Source: Marmoricola sp. Leaf446 (GTDB lineage Bacteria > Actinomycetota > Actinomycetes > Propionibacteriales > Nocardioidaceae). Taken from it: a DNA stretch of 64,000 nt. The DNA lies in NCBI RefSeq assembly GCF_001424755.1, contig NZ_LMRF01000003.1, forward strand, positions 72,759 to 136,758, given 5' to 3'. The notes beneath the pieces are model-generated. The model searched no databases. It saw nothing but the letters and a program-made list of their open reading frames with translations, and was not told the origin of the DNA. This document shows positions 47,108 through 58,103 of the stretch, one piece after another (the stretch's first letter is position 1; the number at the start of each line of letters is the position of its first letter). A program made the position numbers and the translations under genes.

Positions 47108-47752
47108 ATGTTCGGTCGCACCAAGACCACCCTGCCCACCGCCGACGAGGCCCTGCGCGGCCGCGAGGAGCGGTGGTTCCCGCTGTCGGAGAAGCACCGC
47201 GCGCTCGACGCCCCGCTGGTGACCGACGAGGTCCCCGAGGGCTACGAGGTGGCGGTCTTCGGGCTCGGCTGCTTCTGGGGCGCCGAGGAGATCTTCTGGC
47301 AGGTCCCCGGCGTCTGGTCGACCTCGGTCGGGTACGCCGGCGGGCACACCCCCCACCCGTCGTACGAGGAGGTCTGCAGCGGCCGCACCGGCCACACCGA
47401 GGCCGTCCGCGTCGTCTACGACCCCGCGAAGGTCGACTACGCCGAGCTCGTCGCGCAGTTCTACGAGGTCCACGACCCCACGCAGGGGATGCGCCAGGGC
47501 AACGACCTCGGCACGCAGTACCGCTCCGCGATCTACGTCTCCACCCCGGAGCAGGAGAAGGTCGCCCGTGAGGTGACCGACCGCTACCAGGCCGAGCTCA
47601 CCCGCCGCGGCTTCGACGCCATCACCACCGAGATCCGCCCGGCGGCGGAGACGCCGTACTACTACGCCGAGGACCCCCACCAGCAGTACCTGCTGAAGAA
47701 CCCCTTCGGCTACCGCTGCCATGCCAAGACGGGCGTCCCCGTCCCCCGCTGA
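47108..47752 (+). CDS. msrA: Peptide-methionine (S)-S-oxide reductase MsrA
   Basis: 214 residues: a 45-residue N-terminal extension typical of actinobacterial MsrA, then the catalytic GCFWG motif (C55) and the C-terminal resolving Cys C204 in GYRCHAKTG. It repairs S-methionine sulfoxide in proteins. It is divergent from metB, 102 nt apart, and ends in a strong hairpin. Confidence 0.95.
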   Translation: MFGRTKTTLPTADEALRGREERWFPLSEKHRALDAPLVTDEVPEGYEVAVFGLGCFWGAEEIFWQVPGVWSTSVGYAGGHTPHPSYEEVCSGRTGHTEAVRVVYDPAKVDYAELVAQFYEVHDPTQGMRQGNDLGTQYRSAIYVSTPEQEKVAREVTDRYQAELTRRGFDAITTEIRPAAETPYYYAEDPHQQYLLKNPFGYRCHAKTGVPVPR

Positions 47753-47770
47753 CCGCGCGGTCGATCGCCA

Positions 47771-47807
47771 CGGAAGATCCGAGTCACCTGGTGGCTCGGA
47801 TCTTCCG
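47771..47807. terminator. Hairpin between msrA and the sulfotransferase gene
   Basis: Inverted repeat with 13-bp perfect outer arms (CGGAAGATCCGAG, 47771-47783, and its complement ending at 47807), followed by a mismatch and four further pairs around a tight loop. It lies 19 nt after the msrA stop between convergent genes. Confidence 0.8.
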
Positions 47808-47882
47808 CGTTCCGGGGTCGGCCCTCGCAGGTGGAGCCCGTCGAGACCGGAGGCGGGCTCGACAGGCGACCGGCGACCGGGC

Positions 47883-48605
47883 TCAGCCGGGGAGGGCGTG
47901 GGCGAGCAGGCGTTCGTAGACCGGGAGCGCCGCGTCGTACGCCGCCCGCAGCCGACCGTCCTCGGGACCCGGGGGCGGCGGGGGCGGGCGGAGGTCGCCG
48001 AAGCCGGTGCTGCGCGCGGTCGAGGCGTGCCACTCCCCCCACAGCTCCCACTCCGGGCGCATGCCGGGCTCCCAGGTCAGGGCGGAGGCGTCGTAGGCCA
48101 CGCCCATCCGCTGGCACCAGTCCTCGACCACAGCGGCGGGGTCGGCGCAGAGCCGGTCGGCGTCGACCACGACGAGCGGCTGGCCGAGCTCCTCGACGAG
48201 GTCGGCGGCGCGGTCGAGGTGGGCCCAGCCGGTCTCCTCGTCGGTGAAGTCGGGCCACTTGCGGGCCATCGAGGTCAGCGTCGCAGCCGGGTCGCGCACC
48301 AGGAAGGTGTTGCGGAACCGGGCCAGGAAGTCGCGGTCGAGCAGCTCGGTGGCCTGGTAGGCCATGTCCTTGACGAACACCGGCCGCTCCTCGGCGGCCG
48401 CCTCGATCTCTGCCAGCACCTGCTCCGCCGAGCTGTCCGGGATGGTCTCGTCGTAGCGCTGCGATCGCCGGTCGGGGCCGAAGTAGTAGGCCCGCGAGAA
48501 CGGCTCGTCGAGGACGGTGTGGTCGCCGCGCTCGCTCACCATCCGCTCGAAGGAGGTCGACACCGAGCGGGGCACGCTCCACAGGACGGTGATCGGGTGG
48601 CTCAC
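47883..48605 (-). CDS. Sulfotransferase-family protein
   Basis: 240-residue P-loop protein of the sulfotransferase family. The PAPS-binding loop region is [15 protein letters not shown] near the N-terminus. A later [23 protein letters not shown] carries the 3'-phosphate-binding Arg/Ser pattern. It resembles branched-chain-aminotransferase-neighbour sulfotransferases of actinobacteria; acceptor unknown. GTG start at 48605. Confidence 0.75.
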   Translation of the reverse strand: MSHPITVLWSVPRSVSTSFERMVSERGDHTVLDEPFSRAYYFGPDRRSQRYDETIPDSSAEQVLAEIEAAAEERPVFVKDMAYQATELLDRDFLARFRNTFLVRDPAATLTSMARKWPDFTDEETGWAHLDRAADLVEELGQPLVVVDADRLCADPAAVVEDWCQRMGVAYDASALTWEPGMRPEWELWGEWHASTARSTGFGDLRPPPPPPGPEDGRLRAAYDAALPVYERLLAHALPG

Positions 48606-48610
48606 GCGAC

Positions 48611-49405
48611 CTAGCCTGCCGGGTCCGCGCCGCCCGCCGGCCCGGGGTCCGCATCGTGGCGGGGGCGGCCGCCACCGAAGGCGTCGGAGACCTCGCGGCC
48701 GGCGAGCACCCGGTACGGCGCGGCGTACGACGCCGCCCGCCGGCGCAGCGCGTCGCCGAGCGACCCGTCGGGCCCGGCCACGAGCAGCACGTTGCCGCCG
48801 CGACGGCCCTTGAGCGTGGCCGGCTCGGCGCCCAGCACGACGTGGTCGACCAGCGGGGAGACGGCGGCGACGACGTCGCGCACCAGTGCGAACGGTGCCG
48901 CGTCGCTGAGGTTGGCCACCAGGGTCCCGGTGGGGGCGAGCACCTCGCGCACGACGGCCAGCGCCTCCTCGGTGACGAGGTCGGCGGGCACCGCGCCGGC
49001 GTCGTAGGCGTCGACCAGCACGAGGTCGGCCCCCGCGCCGCGCAGCGCCTCCAGACCGGGACGGCCCGCGACCGGACGCACGCGCACGCCGCTGCGGCGC
49101 GGCAGCGGCAGCTCCTCGCGCACCCGGGCGGTCAGCGCCTCGTCGGGCTCGAGCACGACCTGCCACGAGCGGGGCCGCGTGGCCGCGACGTAGCGCGGCA
49201 GGGTCAGCCCGGCGCCGCCGACGTGGACGACGCGCAGCGGCTCGCCGGGGACGGCGGCCGCGTCGACGACGTCGCCGGTGCGGCGGACGTAGTCGAAGGC
49301 CAGCCGGGTCGGGTCGAGCAGGTCGACGACCGACTGGTCGCGACCGTCGAGCCGGACGAGCCAGGAGCCCGTCCGGTCAGCCTCGACGATCTCGGGATCG
49401 GGCAT
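48611..49405 (-). CDS. Spermidine-synthase-like protein
   Basis: 264 residues with a polyamine-synthase-type Rossmann fold: N-terminal beta region (SWLVRLDGRDQSVVDLLDPTRLAFDYVRR), glycine loop VVHVGGAGLTLPRYV, and ADLVLVDAYDAGAVPADLVT. It is the second such gene in the window. No aminopropyl-donor pathway is nearby, so the assignment is at superfamily level. The ATG at 49405 starts a unit directly downstream of the VOC gene. Confidence 0.72.
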   Translation of the reverse strand: MPDPEIVEADRTGSWLVRLDGRDQSVVDLLDPTRLAFDYVRRTGDVVDAAAVPGEPLRVVHVGGAGLTLPRYVAATRPRSWQVVLEPDEALTARVREELPLPRRSGVRVRPVAGRPGLEALRGAGADLVLVDAYDAGAVPADLVTEEALAVVREVLAPTGTLVANLSDAAPFALVRDVVAAVSPLVDHVVLGAEPATLKGRRGGNVLLVAGPDGSLGDALRRRAASYAAPYRVLAGREVSDAFGGGRPRHDADPGPAGGADPAG

Positions 49406-49415
49406 CCGGGGCGGC

Positions 49416-49919
49416 TCAGCCCTCGACGAGGCGGCCCGCCGTACGACGCCCGCCCCACCGGTCGATCTCACCGGCGAGGTCGAGCCGCTCGGTGGTGGCC
49501 GAGTGCTCGAAGTCGCCCCAGTCGGCGCGCGGGAGCATCCACATCACCTCGAACTCGTTGCCGTCGGGGTCGACGCCGTAGATGCTCTTGGTCGCGCCGT
49601 GGCTGGACTCGCCGGTGTAGGCGTCGAGTCCGGCGAGGGTCATGCGGGCCGCCTCGAGGTCCTCGACGGTGTCGACCTGCCAGGCGAGGTGGTAGAGCCC
49701 CACCGTCCCGGGCTGCCGGGCCGGGGCGTGGGCCCCGATCCCGAACAGACCCAGGTCGTGGTGGTTCTCCGAGCGCGGCATCCGCAGGAAGGCGGCGTTC
49801 GCACGGGGCTCCCGCGCGACCACCTCCACCCCGAAGGCCGCGGTGTAGAAGGCCAGCGCGCGCTCGAGGTCGGAGACGAAGAGCACCGCGTGGTTCAGGC
49901 GTACGACGGGCACGGTCAT
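49416..49919 (-). CDS. VOC-family (glyoxalase/dioxygenase) protein
   Basis: 167 residues of the vicinal-oxygen-chelate fold with two beta-alpha-beta-beta-beta modules. LNHAVLFVSDLERALAFYTAAFG opens it; likely metal-site residues are the early His, the H in LYHLAWQV and the late Glu in DPDGNEFEVMW. It is probably a glyoxalase-like or extradiol-dioxygenase-like enzyme; substrate unknown. Confidence 0.8.
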   Translation of the reverse strand: MTVPVVRLNHAVLFVSDLERALAFYTAAFGVEVVAREPRANAAFLRMPRSENHHDLGLFGIGAHAPARQPGTVGLYHLAWQVDTVEDLEAARMTLAGLDAYTGESSHGATKSIYGVDPDGNEFEVMWMLPRADWGDFEHSATTERLDLAGEIDRWGGRRTAGRLVEG

Positions 49920-49957
49920 CTCGTGGCTCCTACGGGCTGGTCGTGGGGTGGGGTCGG

Positions 49958-50578
49958 TCAGGCGGACTTGATGGCGGAGACGTCGAACTCGAGCTTGATC
50001 TTCTCGCTGACGAGCACGCCGCCGGTCTCGAGCGCGGCGTTCCAGGTCAGGCCCCAGTCCTTGCGGTTGATCGAGGTGGTGCCCTCGAAGCCGATGCGGG
50101 TGTTGCCGAAGGGGTCGATCGCGGAGCCGGTGGACTCGAAGTCGATGGCCACGGACTTGGAGACGCCCTTGATCGCGAGGTCGCCGGTCAGGCGCCACAC
50201 GTCGTCCTCGACGCGCTCGACCTGGGTGGTGGTGAAGGTGATCTCGGGGTTGGCGTCGGCGTCGAAGAAGTCGCCCGAGCGCAGGTGACCGTCACGGTCG
50301 GCGGAGCCGGTGTCGATGCTGGCGGTCTTGATGACGAGCTTGGCGCTCGAGGCCGAGGGGTTGGCGGTGTCGACGTGGGCGGTGCCCTCGAACTCGCCGA
50401 ACGAGCCGCGGACGGTGGTGACCATCGCGTGGCGGGCCGAGAAGCCGATGCGGGTGTGGCTGGCGTCGATGACGTAGTCGCCCGAGATGTCGGACAGGTG
50501 GGCGGTGGGGGCGTCGAAGACGGCGGTGGAGGTGGTGCCGGCGTCGGCGGACTTGTCGGAACGGTTGAACAGACCCAT
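49958..50578 (-). CDS. YceI-family lipid-binding protein
   Basis: 206 residues. Residues about 33-206 form the YceI beta-barrel (SGDYVIDASHTRIGFSARHAMVTTVRGSFGEFEG and INRKDWGLTWNAALETGGVLVSEKIKLEFDVSA). YceI proteins bind polyisoprenoid lipids in a lipocalin-like barrel. No signal peptide precedes it, so it is probably cytoplasmic. Two TTGA-N4-TCAA palindromes lie just upstream, suggesting MarR-type control. ATG at 50578. Confidence 0.9.
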   Translation of the reverse strand: MGLFNRSDKSADAGTTSTAVFDAPTAHLSDISGDYVIDASHTRIGFSARHAMVTTVRGSFGEFEGTAHVDTANPSASSAKLVIKTASIDTGSADRDGHLRSGDFFDADANPEITFTTTQVERVEDDVWRLTGDLAIKGVSKSVAIDFESTGSAIDPFGNTRIGFEGTTSINRKDWGLTWNAALETGGVLVSEKIKLEFDVSAIKSA

Positions 50579-50600
50579 GACGAGCTCCTGGAGGTGTGAG

Positions 50601-50654
50601 GTTGAGACTTCAACTAACAAGGGCGACTCTACACCCAACATTTGAAATGTCAAA
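50601..50654. promoter_or_regulatory. Paired TTGA-N4-TCAA operators between yceI and the SDR gene
   Basis: GTTGAGACTTCAAC (50601-50614) and TTTGAAATGTCAAA (50641-50654) share the TTGA-N4-TCAA core and are spaced 40 bp, close to four helical turns. The second extends to a 24-bp dyad CAACATTTGAAATGTCAAACGTTG (50637-50660). This resembles MarR-family operators; no regulator gene is adjacent. Confidence 0.6.
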
Positions 50655-50681
50655 CGTTGCCGGCCCGCTAGGTTCGCCCCC

Positions 50682-51542
50682 ATGACCTCAGCACCCGCCT
50701 CCCCCACCCGCTCGCTGCGCGACCGCACCCTCGTGATGTCCGGCGGCAGCCGCGGCATCGGCCTGGCCATCGCGCTGCGCGCCGCCCGCGACGGCGCCAA
50801 CGTCGTGCTGCTGGCCAAGACCGGCGAGCCGCACCCCAAGCTCGAGGGCACCGTGCACACCGCCGCCGCCGAGATCGAGGCCGCGGGCGGACGGGCGCTC
50901 GCCGTGGTCGGCGACGTCCGCGACGACGCCGACGTGTCCCGCGCGGTGGACGCCGCGGTCGAGCGTTTCGGCGGCATCGACGTGGTGGTCAACAACGCCA
51001 GCGCGATCGACCTGAGCGGCACCCGCGAGCTGTCGATGAAGAAGTACGACCTGATGCAGGACATCAACGCCCGCGGCACCTTCCTGCTCTCCAAGACCGC
51101 GCTCCCCCACCTCGAGCGCAGCGACCACGCGCACGTGCTGACGCTGTCGCCGCCGCTGGACCTGCGCCCGCAGTGGGCCGGGCAGTACCTCGGCTACACG
51201 ATGGCCAAGTACGGCATGAGCCTGGTGACCCTCGGCCTGGCCGAGGAGCTGCGCGAGGTCGGCGTGGCGGCCAACTCGTTGTGGCCCCGCACCATGATCG
51301 CCACCGCCGCCGTCGCCAACCTGCTCGGCGGCGACGAGGCCGTGGCGGGGTCGCGGACCCCGGAGATGGTGGCCGACGCGGCGTACGCCGTGCTGACGCG
51401 TGACCCGCGCACCTGCACCGGCCACTTCTTCATCGACGACGAGGTGCTCGCGGAGGAGGGCGTCACCGACCTCGAGGGCTACCGCGCGGTGCCCGGCGGC
51501 GAGGCTCCGCTGCGCGAGGACCTGTTCCTCGACCCGATCTGA
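50682..51542 (+). CDS. SDR-family oxidoreductase (HSDL2-like)
   Basis: 286-residue short-chain dehydrogenase. Nucleotide-binding motif SGGSRGIGLAIALRAARDGANVVLLAKT, catalytic Asn/Ser region and Y-x3-K in YLGYTMAKYG. The NNASAIDLSGT and FFIDDEVLAEEGV segments match the HSDL2-type hydroxysteroid-dehydrogenase-like group. The substrate is unknown. It is divergent from yceI across the palindromic operators and may share their control. Confidence 0.87.
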   Translation: MTSAPASPTRSLRDRTLVMSGGSRGIGLAIALRAARDGANVVLLAKTGEPHPKLEGTVHTAAAEIEAAGGRALAVVGDVRDDADVSRAVDAAVERFGGIDVVVNNASAIDLSGTRELSMKKYDLMQDINARGTFLLSKTALPHLERSDHAHVLTLSPPLDLRPQWAGQYLGYTMAKYGMSLVTLGLAEELREVGVAANSLWPRTMIATAAVANLLGGDEAVAGSRTPEMVADAAYAVLTRDPRTCTGHFFIDDEVLAEEGVTDLEGYRAVPGGEAPLREDLFLDPI

Positions 51543-51554
51543 GCCGCGGCCGGC

Positions 51555-52385
51555 TCAGCCGCCGACGCGCTCGCGGGCGCAGGCCAGCTCGGAGGCGAGG
51601 TCGAGGCCGTACGTCGGACCGCCGGTCGCGGCGTACTCCTCGACCCGGCCGGCCCCGCGCTCGAGCAGCCGGGCCGCGCCGACCGCGTTGCCGCGGGCGG
51701 CGTGGGTGAGCGCGACGCACAGCTGGGCCAGCCCCTGCCACAGCGGCCGCTCGGCCTCCGGCGCGTCCTTCCACCGGGCCTCGAGCACCTCGTGGGCCGA
51801 GAACGGGCGCCCCTCCGCGAGCAGCTCGCGGGCCCGGGCGACGGTCTCCAGGGGCGGCAACGGGTCCTCGGGGACGGGCTCGACGCCGGTCTCGCCGTAG
51901 GGCAGCGGGCGGCCGAGCGCGTCGCGCGGCCGGGCCTGCCGCGCCCGGCCCTCCGGGTCGCGGTCGCGGCTGCGCTCGCGTCGACGGGCGGCCACGCCGG
52001 CGTCGTCGCAGAACCCGCCGCCGCTGCGCTTGAGGCAGAGCAGCCCGAGCAGGGTGCCGTCGTCGTCGACGACCGCCAGCCGCCGTCGCCCGGTCGAGGC
52101 CATCGCCTCGACCAGCTGCGCCACGTCGACGTCGGGTGCCGTGGTGCGGCCGTCGAGCCCCCCGACCTCGCGGGCGGGCTGGCCCGCGTGGTCGGCGCGC
52201 TCGAGGTCGGTGCGGCCGACGGCGCCCACCAGCCGACCGTCGTCGACGAGCAGCAGCAGGTGGACGTGCGGGTCCTCCAGGGCGAGGTGCGCCGCGCCGA
52301 CGGTGAGGTCGGCGGGGTGCACCGTGGGACGCGTCAGCATCGCGTCGCGGGCCGTGGTGGGAGGCAGGGCGTGCTCCTCGGTCAT
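51555..52385 (-). CDS. CBS-domain-DUF309 fusion protein
   Basis: 276 residues in one continuous frame. Residues about 10-122 are a CBS pair (ARDAMLTRPTVHPADLTVGAAHLAL... and LVEAMASTGRRRLAVVDDDGTLLGLL). A charged linker then leads to a DUF309 helical domain (about 150-276) with its FSAHEVLEARWKDAPEAERPLWQGLAQLCVALTHAARGN signature. CBS pairs usually sense adenosine nucleotides; DUF309 function is unknown. Normally these are separate proteins, so the fusion links ligand sensing to DUF309. The ATG overlaps the preceding gene's stop by 4 nt. Confidence 0.8.
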   Translation of the reverse strand: MTEEHALPPTTARDAMLTRPTVHPADLTVGAAHLALEDPHVHLLLLVDDGRLVGAVGRTDLERADHAGQPAREVGGLDGRTTAPDVDVAQLVEAMASTGRRRLAVVDDDGTLLGLLCLKRSGGGFCDDAGVAARRRERSRDRDPEGRARQARPRDALGRPLPYGETGVEPVPEDPLPPLETVARARELLAEGRPFSAHEVLEARWKDAPEAERPLWQGLAQLCVALTHAARGNAVGAARLLERGAGRVEEYAATGGPTYGLDLASELACARERVGG

Positions 52386-52981
52386 GATCGGGTCGGGGTG
52401 GGGACTCCGGTCCAGCCTGCCACCCGGTCGAGGACGCGCTCGTCGCCCAGCTCGGCCCGGTGGCTCGGTCGTCGTAGGTAGTGCCGCAGCAGCCGGGCGA
52501 CCAGCGCCGGGTCGGACAGCAGCTCGCCGGCCGGCAGCGGCACCGGCGCGGTCTCCGAGTACCCACGCAGCTCGAGCGGATCCTCCCCCACGTCGGTGAG
52601 GTCGGCCCACGCGAACCTCCCCTGCCCGTCGGTGCCCGCCACGGTCAGTCCCCCCGGGTCGAGGACCAGGCGCGTGCGCCGCCGCCACCCGCGGAGCACC
52701 CACAGCGCGCGGAAGAACCGCAGCGCGGTGGCCACGGCCAGCCCCGCCACGCCGAGTGCCGCCCGGTCCGCGCCCGGTGCGTCGGGCAGGGCCAGCAGCG
52801 CCCCGACGAGGGCCACGACGAGCACCAGGACCCCCACGAGCTCCTGGGGACGCGCCCAGGGCGACCCGAGCACCTCGACCCCGCCGTCCCGCCGACGCAG
52901 CCGCAGCCGGCCCCCGCGCCCGCGCACCGACAGCCGGGCCGCCCCCCAGATCGCCAGGGCCAGGGCGGAGCCGCCGAGCAC
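52382..52981 (-). CDS. Membrane protein with C-terminal PH-like domain
   Basis: About 199 residues with membrane helices near residues 3-18, 50-72 and 80-102, then a beta-rich region TRLVLDPGGLTVAGTDGQGRFAWADLTDV resembling bacterial PH (bPH2) domains. Function unknown. The start is uncertain: no ATG, so the GTG at 52981 was chosen, 14 nt after the fhs stop. Its stop overlaps the CBS-DUF309 ATG by 4 nt, making an fhs-membrane-CBS-DUF309 transcription unit. Confidence 0.65.
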   Translation of the reverse strand: MLGGSALALAIWGAARLSVRGRGGRLRLRRRDGGVEVLGSPWARPQELVGVLVLVVALVGALLALPDAPGADRAALGVAGLAVATALRFFRALWVLRGWRRRTRLVLDPGGLTVAGTDGQGRFAWADLTDVGEDPLELRGYSETAPVPLPAGELLSDPALVARLLRHYLRRPSHRAELGDERVLDRVAGWTGVPTPTRS

Positions 52982-52995
52982 CCACGACCAGACGG

Positions 52996-54675
52996 TCAGG
53001 ACAGCCCCAGGACGGTGCCGTCGTCGGCGAGGTCGATCCGTCCGGCCGCGGGGGTCGCCGGCAGGCCGGGCATCGTCATCATGTCGCCGCACACGACGAC
53101 CACGAACCCGGCGCCGGCCGAGAGCCGCACCTCGCGCACGTGGAGCTCGTGCCCGCTCGGGGCACCGAGAGCTTTCGGGTCGGTGGAGAAGGAGTACTGC
53201 GTCTTGGCCACGCAGACCGGGAGGGCGGCGTACCCGTCGCGCTCGATGCGCTCCAGCCGGCGCCGCGCCTTGGCGTCCCAGGTGACCAGCGAGGCGCCGT
53301 ACAGCCGGGTGGCCACCGCCTCGACCTTCTCGGTCAGCGACAGCTCGTCGGGGTAGGTGAAGGAGAAGTCGTACGCCGGCGGCTCGGCCAGCAGCCGGAG
53401 CACCCCGTCGGCCAGGTCGCGGGCCCCGACGCCGCCGTCGGTGAAGTGCGTGGCCGGGTGGGCCTCGACGCCCTCCGCGGCGCACAGCTCGACCACCTTC
53501 GCGACCTCCTCGTCGGTGTCGGTCGGGAACCGGTTGACCGCCACGACGCAGCCGATGCCGTAGACGCCGCGGACGTTGTCGAGGTGACGGCGCAGGTTGA
53601 CCATGCCGGCCTCGACGGCGGCGAGGTCCTCGGTGCCGAGGTCGGCCAGGGCGACGCCGCCGTGGTACTTCAGCGCCCGCACCGTGGCCACCACGACGGC
53701 CACGTCGGGACGCAGGCCGGACTTGCGGCACTTGATGTCGACGAACTTCTCCGCGCCCAGGTCGGCCCCGAAGCCGGCCTCGGTCACCACGACGTCGGCC
53801 AGGCGCAGCCCGGCGCGGGTGGCGGCGACCGAGCTGCAGCCGTGGGCGATGTTGGCGAACGGGCCGCCGTGCACGAACGCCGGCGCCCCCTCCAGGGTCT
53901 GCACCAGGTTGGGGGCGAGCGCGTCGCGCAGCAGCACCGCCATCGCCCCGTGGGCGTCGAGGTCGCGCGCCGTGACGGGCTGCGAGGAGCGGTCGTAGCC
54001 GACCACGATGTCGCCGATGCGGCGCTTGAGGTCGGCCCACGACTCGGTCAGGCAGAAGATCGCCATCAGCTCCGAGGCGACCACGATGTCGAAGCCGTCC
54101 TCGCGGGTGAAGCCGTTGGCGTGGCCACCCAGGCCGACGACCACCTCGCGCAGCGCGCGGTCGTTGACGTCGAGCACCCGCTTCCAGGTGATGCTGCGGG
54201 TGTCGAGGTCGAGCGCGTTGCCGTGGTGCACGTGGTTGTCGATCAGCGCCGCCAGCAGGTTGTTGGCGGCCGCGATGGCGGCGAAGTCGCCGGTGAAGTG
54301 CAGGTTGATGTCGGTCATCGGCACGACCTGGCTCCACCCGCCCCCGGCCGCGCCGCCCTTCATCCCGAACACCGGCCCCATCGAGGGCTCGCGCAGGCAG
54401 GCGACCACCCGGTGGCCCAGCCCGTGGAGCGCGTCGGTCAGCCCGACCGTGGTCGTCGTCTTGCCCTCGCCGGGCGGGGTGGGCGAGAGCGCCGTGACGA
54501 GCACCAGCCGGCCGAGCGGGCGGTCCTCCAGGGAGGCGAGGTAGCCGAGGTCGACCTTGGCCTTGAAGTGGCCGTACGGCACGAGGTGTCGCTCCTCGAT
54601 GCCGAGCGTCTCGGCCGCCACCTCACGAATGGGCCGCAGCACCGCCGCGCTGGCGATCTCGATGTCGGAGCGCAC
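52996..54675 (-). CDS. fhs: Formate-tetrahydrofolate ligase
   Basis: 559-residue P-loop enzyme that joins formate to tetrahydrofolate with ATP, giving 10-formyl-THF for C1 metabolism. Motifs: [16 protein letters not shown]-loop, [18 protein letters not shown], and [14 protein letters not shown]. Full length for the family. The GTG at 54675 gives the normal N-terminus SDIEIASAA; the upstream in-frame extension covers the next gene antisense. Two small genes follow closely, but their link to folate metabolism is not obvious. Confidence 0.96.
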   Translation of the reverse strand: MRSDIEIASAAVLRPIREVAAETLGIEERHLVPYGHFKAKVDLGYLASLEDRPLGRLVLVTALSPTPPGEGKTTTTVGLTDALHGLGHRVVACLREPSMGPVFGMKGGAAGGGWSQVVPMTDINLHFTGDFAAIAAANNLLAALIDNHVHHGNALDLDTRSITWKRVLDVNDRALREVVVGLGGHANGFTREDGFDIVVASELMAIFCLTESWADLKRRIGDIVVGYDRSSQPVTARDLDAHGAMAVLLRDALAPNLVQTLEGAPAFVHGGPFANIAHGCSSVAATRAGLRLADVVVTEAGFGADLGAEKFVDIKCRKSGLRPDVAVVVATVRALKYHGGVALADLGTEDLAAVEAGMVNLRRHLDNVRGVYGIGCVVAVNRFPTDTDEEVAKVVELCAAEGVEAHPATHFTDGGVGARDLADGVLRLLAEPPAYDFSFTYPDELSLTEKVEAVATRLYGASLVTWDAKARRRLERIERDGYAALPVCVAKTQYSFSTDPKALGAPSGHELHVREVRLSAGAGFVVVVCGDMMTMPGLPATPAAGRIDLADDGTVLGLS

Positions 54676-54692
54676 GGCTCGTCCCCTCCCGC

Positions 54693-55547
54693 TCAGGCCT
54701 GCTGCTCGGCCTTGAGCAGCCGATGCTCCAGCGCCACCGCAACCCGGGTCGCGGTGGCCGGGGCGAGGCGGACCAGCCGGTCGACGGCCACGGCGTCCTT
54801 GCCGACGCGGATCCGCGGGCGGCCCCGCTCGACGCCGTCGACGATGATCGTGGCGGCCTTGTCGGCGGGGAGCTTGAGGAGCTTCTCGGTGTAGGTGCGC
54901 TGGCGGGCCTCGTGGGCGGCGGTGACCTCCATGCCGCTCGACCGCGCCCACTCCAGGGCGTTGCTTGAGATGGCCGTCGCCACGCCGCCGGGGTGGACGA
55001 CGCTGACCTGCACCGGGTGGCCGGCGAGCAGCATCTCGGCGCGCAGCGTCTCGGTGAACCCCCGCACCGCGAACTTCGCCGCGCAGTAGTGCGAGAGGCC
55101 CGGTTGGGCGAGGTAGCCGTTGAGGCTGGAGACGTTGACGACGTGGCCGTCGCCGGAGGCCACCAGGTGCGGCAGGAAGACCTGGGTGCCGTGGATGACG
55201 CCGTGGAGGTTGACCCGCAGCACCCGCTCGTAGTCGGCCCAGCTGCTCTCGATCACCGGGGCCGTGAAGGCGATCCCGGCGTTGTTGTAGACCTGGTGGA
55301 CCGTGTCGTGGTGGGCGGCCACGTCCTCGGCGTACGCCTCGACGGCCTCGCGGTCGCCCATGTCGACCACCGCGGTGTGCAGCTCGCCGCGGGTCAGCGA
55401 GGCGGTCTCCTTCAGGCCCGCCTCGTCGACGTCGCAGCCCGACACCCGGGCACCGCGCCGATCGAGCTCGAGGACCAGCGCCCGACCGATGCCGGACCCC
55501 GCTCCGGTGACGACGACGACCTTGTCCGCGACGCTGCTCCGACTCAT
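54693..55547 (-). CDS. SDR-family oxidoreductase
   Basis: 284-residue classical SDR. Cofactor motif [15 protein letters not shown] as YNNAG, catalytic Ser in VVNVSSLNG and Y-x3-K in YCAAKFA; the C-terminal [21 protein letters not shown] is longer than usual. It resembles the acyl- or aryl-alcohol dehydrogenase-like SDRs common in mycobacteria. Substrate unknown. Confidence 0.88.
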   Translation of the reverse strand: MSRSSVADKVVVVTGAGSGIGRALVLELDRRGARVSGCDVDEAGLKETASLTRGELHTAVVDMGDREAVEAYAEDVAAHHDTVHQVYNNAGIAFTAPVIESSWADYERVLRVNLHGVIHGTQVFLPHLVASGDGHVVNVSSLNGYLAQPGLSHYCAAKFAVRGFTETLRAEMLLAGHPVQVSVVHPGGVATAISSNALEWARSSGMEVTAAHEARQRTYTEKLLKLPADKAATIIVDGVERGRPRIRVGKDAVAVDRLVRLAPATATRVAVALEHRLLKAEQQA

Positions 55548-55573
55548 GCGGCGACGCTACCCGGCGGCCGGAG

Positions 55574-56918
<1,345 letters not shown>

Positions 56919-57869
56919 ATGCGAGCACGACTGTTGTCCACCACCGTCATCGCCTGTGCGCTGTGCGTAGCCACCGCGACACCAGCCTCGGCCCGCGCGC
57001 CGGACGGGAACGGTGAGATCACCTTCGGGCGCTACGACCCCGCCCTGGATGCGACCACGGTGTGGGTGGCCAGGCCGGACGGTCAGGACCAGCGGCAGCT
57101 GATCACCGACCCCAGCTCGTTCTCCGACTGGTCACCCGACGGTTCCCGGATCGCGTTCGACTTCGCCGATGAATCCGGCGTGCACATCGGCGCGATCTCA
57201 CCGGACGGCAGTCGACGCACGACCCTGACCACCGAGGAGGGTGTGCAGGAGACACCCGACTGGTCGCCGGACGGTCGATGGATCACCTACGGGGCCATGG
57301 ACCCGACGCTTCCCTACTTCAGCACCTCGATCTGGATCATGCGCTCCGACGGCACCGATGCCCGCCGGGTCACCACTGGAGGGTTCGACGTCGAGCCGGT
57401 GTTCTCGCCCGATGGACGCCGCATCGCGTTTGCGCGGATCGTCGAGGAGAGCGAGGACGGCCCCCAGGTCAACTCGCTGCACGTGGTCGACGTCGACGGC
57501 ACGGGTGAGCGCCAGGTCGTCGCGCCCCGGGCCGGGCTGGAGCACCCGGACTGGTCACCCGACGGACGCTGGCTCGGGTTCGACATCAACCCCGGCGAGA
57601 CCCAGCTGCCCGACTCGGGGGCGCTGGTCGTCGTACGACCGGACGGCAGGGCGACCCACGTGCTGCGAGCACCTACGCGCGACCTGCGCTTCTTCAAGAT
57701 CGCCTGGTCACCCGACGGGCACCGCATCCTCATGGGCTGCTTCGACCTGGGAGTCCAACGCGATCGACTGTGCACCAGCAACGCGGGCGGCGGCAACGTC
57801 CGCCTCATCGACCTCGGCGACGACTCCTGGGTCAACTTCCCCGCGTGGGGAGCCACCCCTGCACGCTGA
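56919..57869 (+). CDS. Secreted TolB-like/PD40 beta-propeller protein
   Basis: 316 residues: signal peptide (about 1-26, cleaved after ATPASARA) then repeated PD40/WD-type blades marked by SPDGS/SPDGR motifs at least six times (DWSPDGSRIAFDF, DWSPDGRWITYG, VFSPDGRRIAFA and others). It has no enzymatic domain and probably acts as an extracytoplasmic binding propeller. ATG 56919 with an AGGAG site gives a clean signal peptide; an upstream ATG at 56832 would add 29 residues and spoil it. Codon use is a little less GC-biased than its neighbours. Confidence 0.82.
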   Translation: MRARLLSTTVIACALCVATATPASARAPDGNGEITFGRYDPALDATTVWVARPDGQDQRQLITDPSSFSDWSPDGSRIAFDFADESGVHIGAISPDGSRRTTLTTEEGVQETPDWSPDGRWITYGAMDPTLPYFSTSIWIMRSDGTDARRVTTGGFDVEPVFSPDGRRIAFARIVEESEDGPQVNSLHVVDVDGTGERQVVAPRAGLEHPDWSPDGRWLGFDINPGETQLPDSGALVVVRPDGRATHVLRAPTRDLRFFKIAWSPDGHRILMGCFDLGVQRDRLCTSNAGGGNVRLIDLGDDSWVNFPAWGATPAR

Positions 57870-58027
57870 GAGCACCCACCGGACTCCGACCTCGTCACGT
57901 CCTGGTGACGTCGGCACGCAGGTGACCAGAAGCAGTAGCCACTCGGCGAGGTGCCGGACTCCAGCTCGCGACCGAGCACGGCCGGACACCGGCACGACAC
58001 GGAAGACCAGGACCATCTCTCCAGACG

Positions 58028-58067
58028 CGAGAAGTCCCGGCCCGGGGAACCGGGCCGGGACTTCTCG
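58028..58067. terminator. Strong hairpin downstream of tRNA-fMet
   Basis: Perfect 18-bp inverted repeat (CGAGAAGTCCCGGCCCGG and its complement) with a GGAA loop, 36 nt beyond the tRNA 3' end and also downstream of the convergent PD40 gene. It is a very stable bidirectional terminator candidate. Confidence 0.85.
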
Positions 58068-58103
58068 AGACGGACCACCAGATTGCTGTGGGTCTGTTAC
58101 TTG

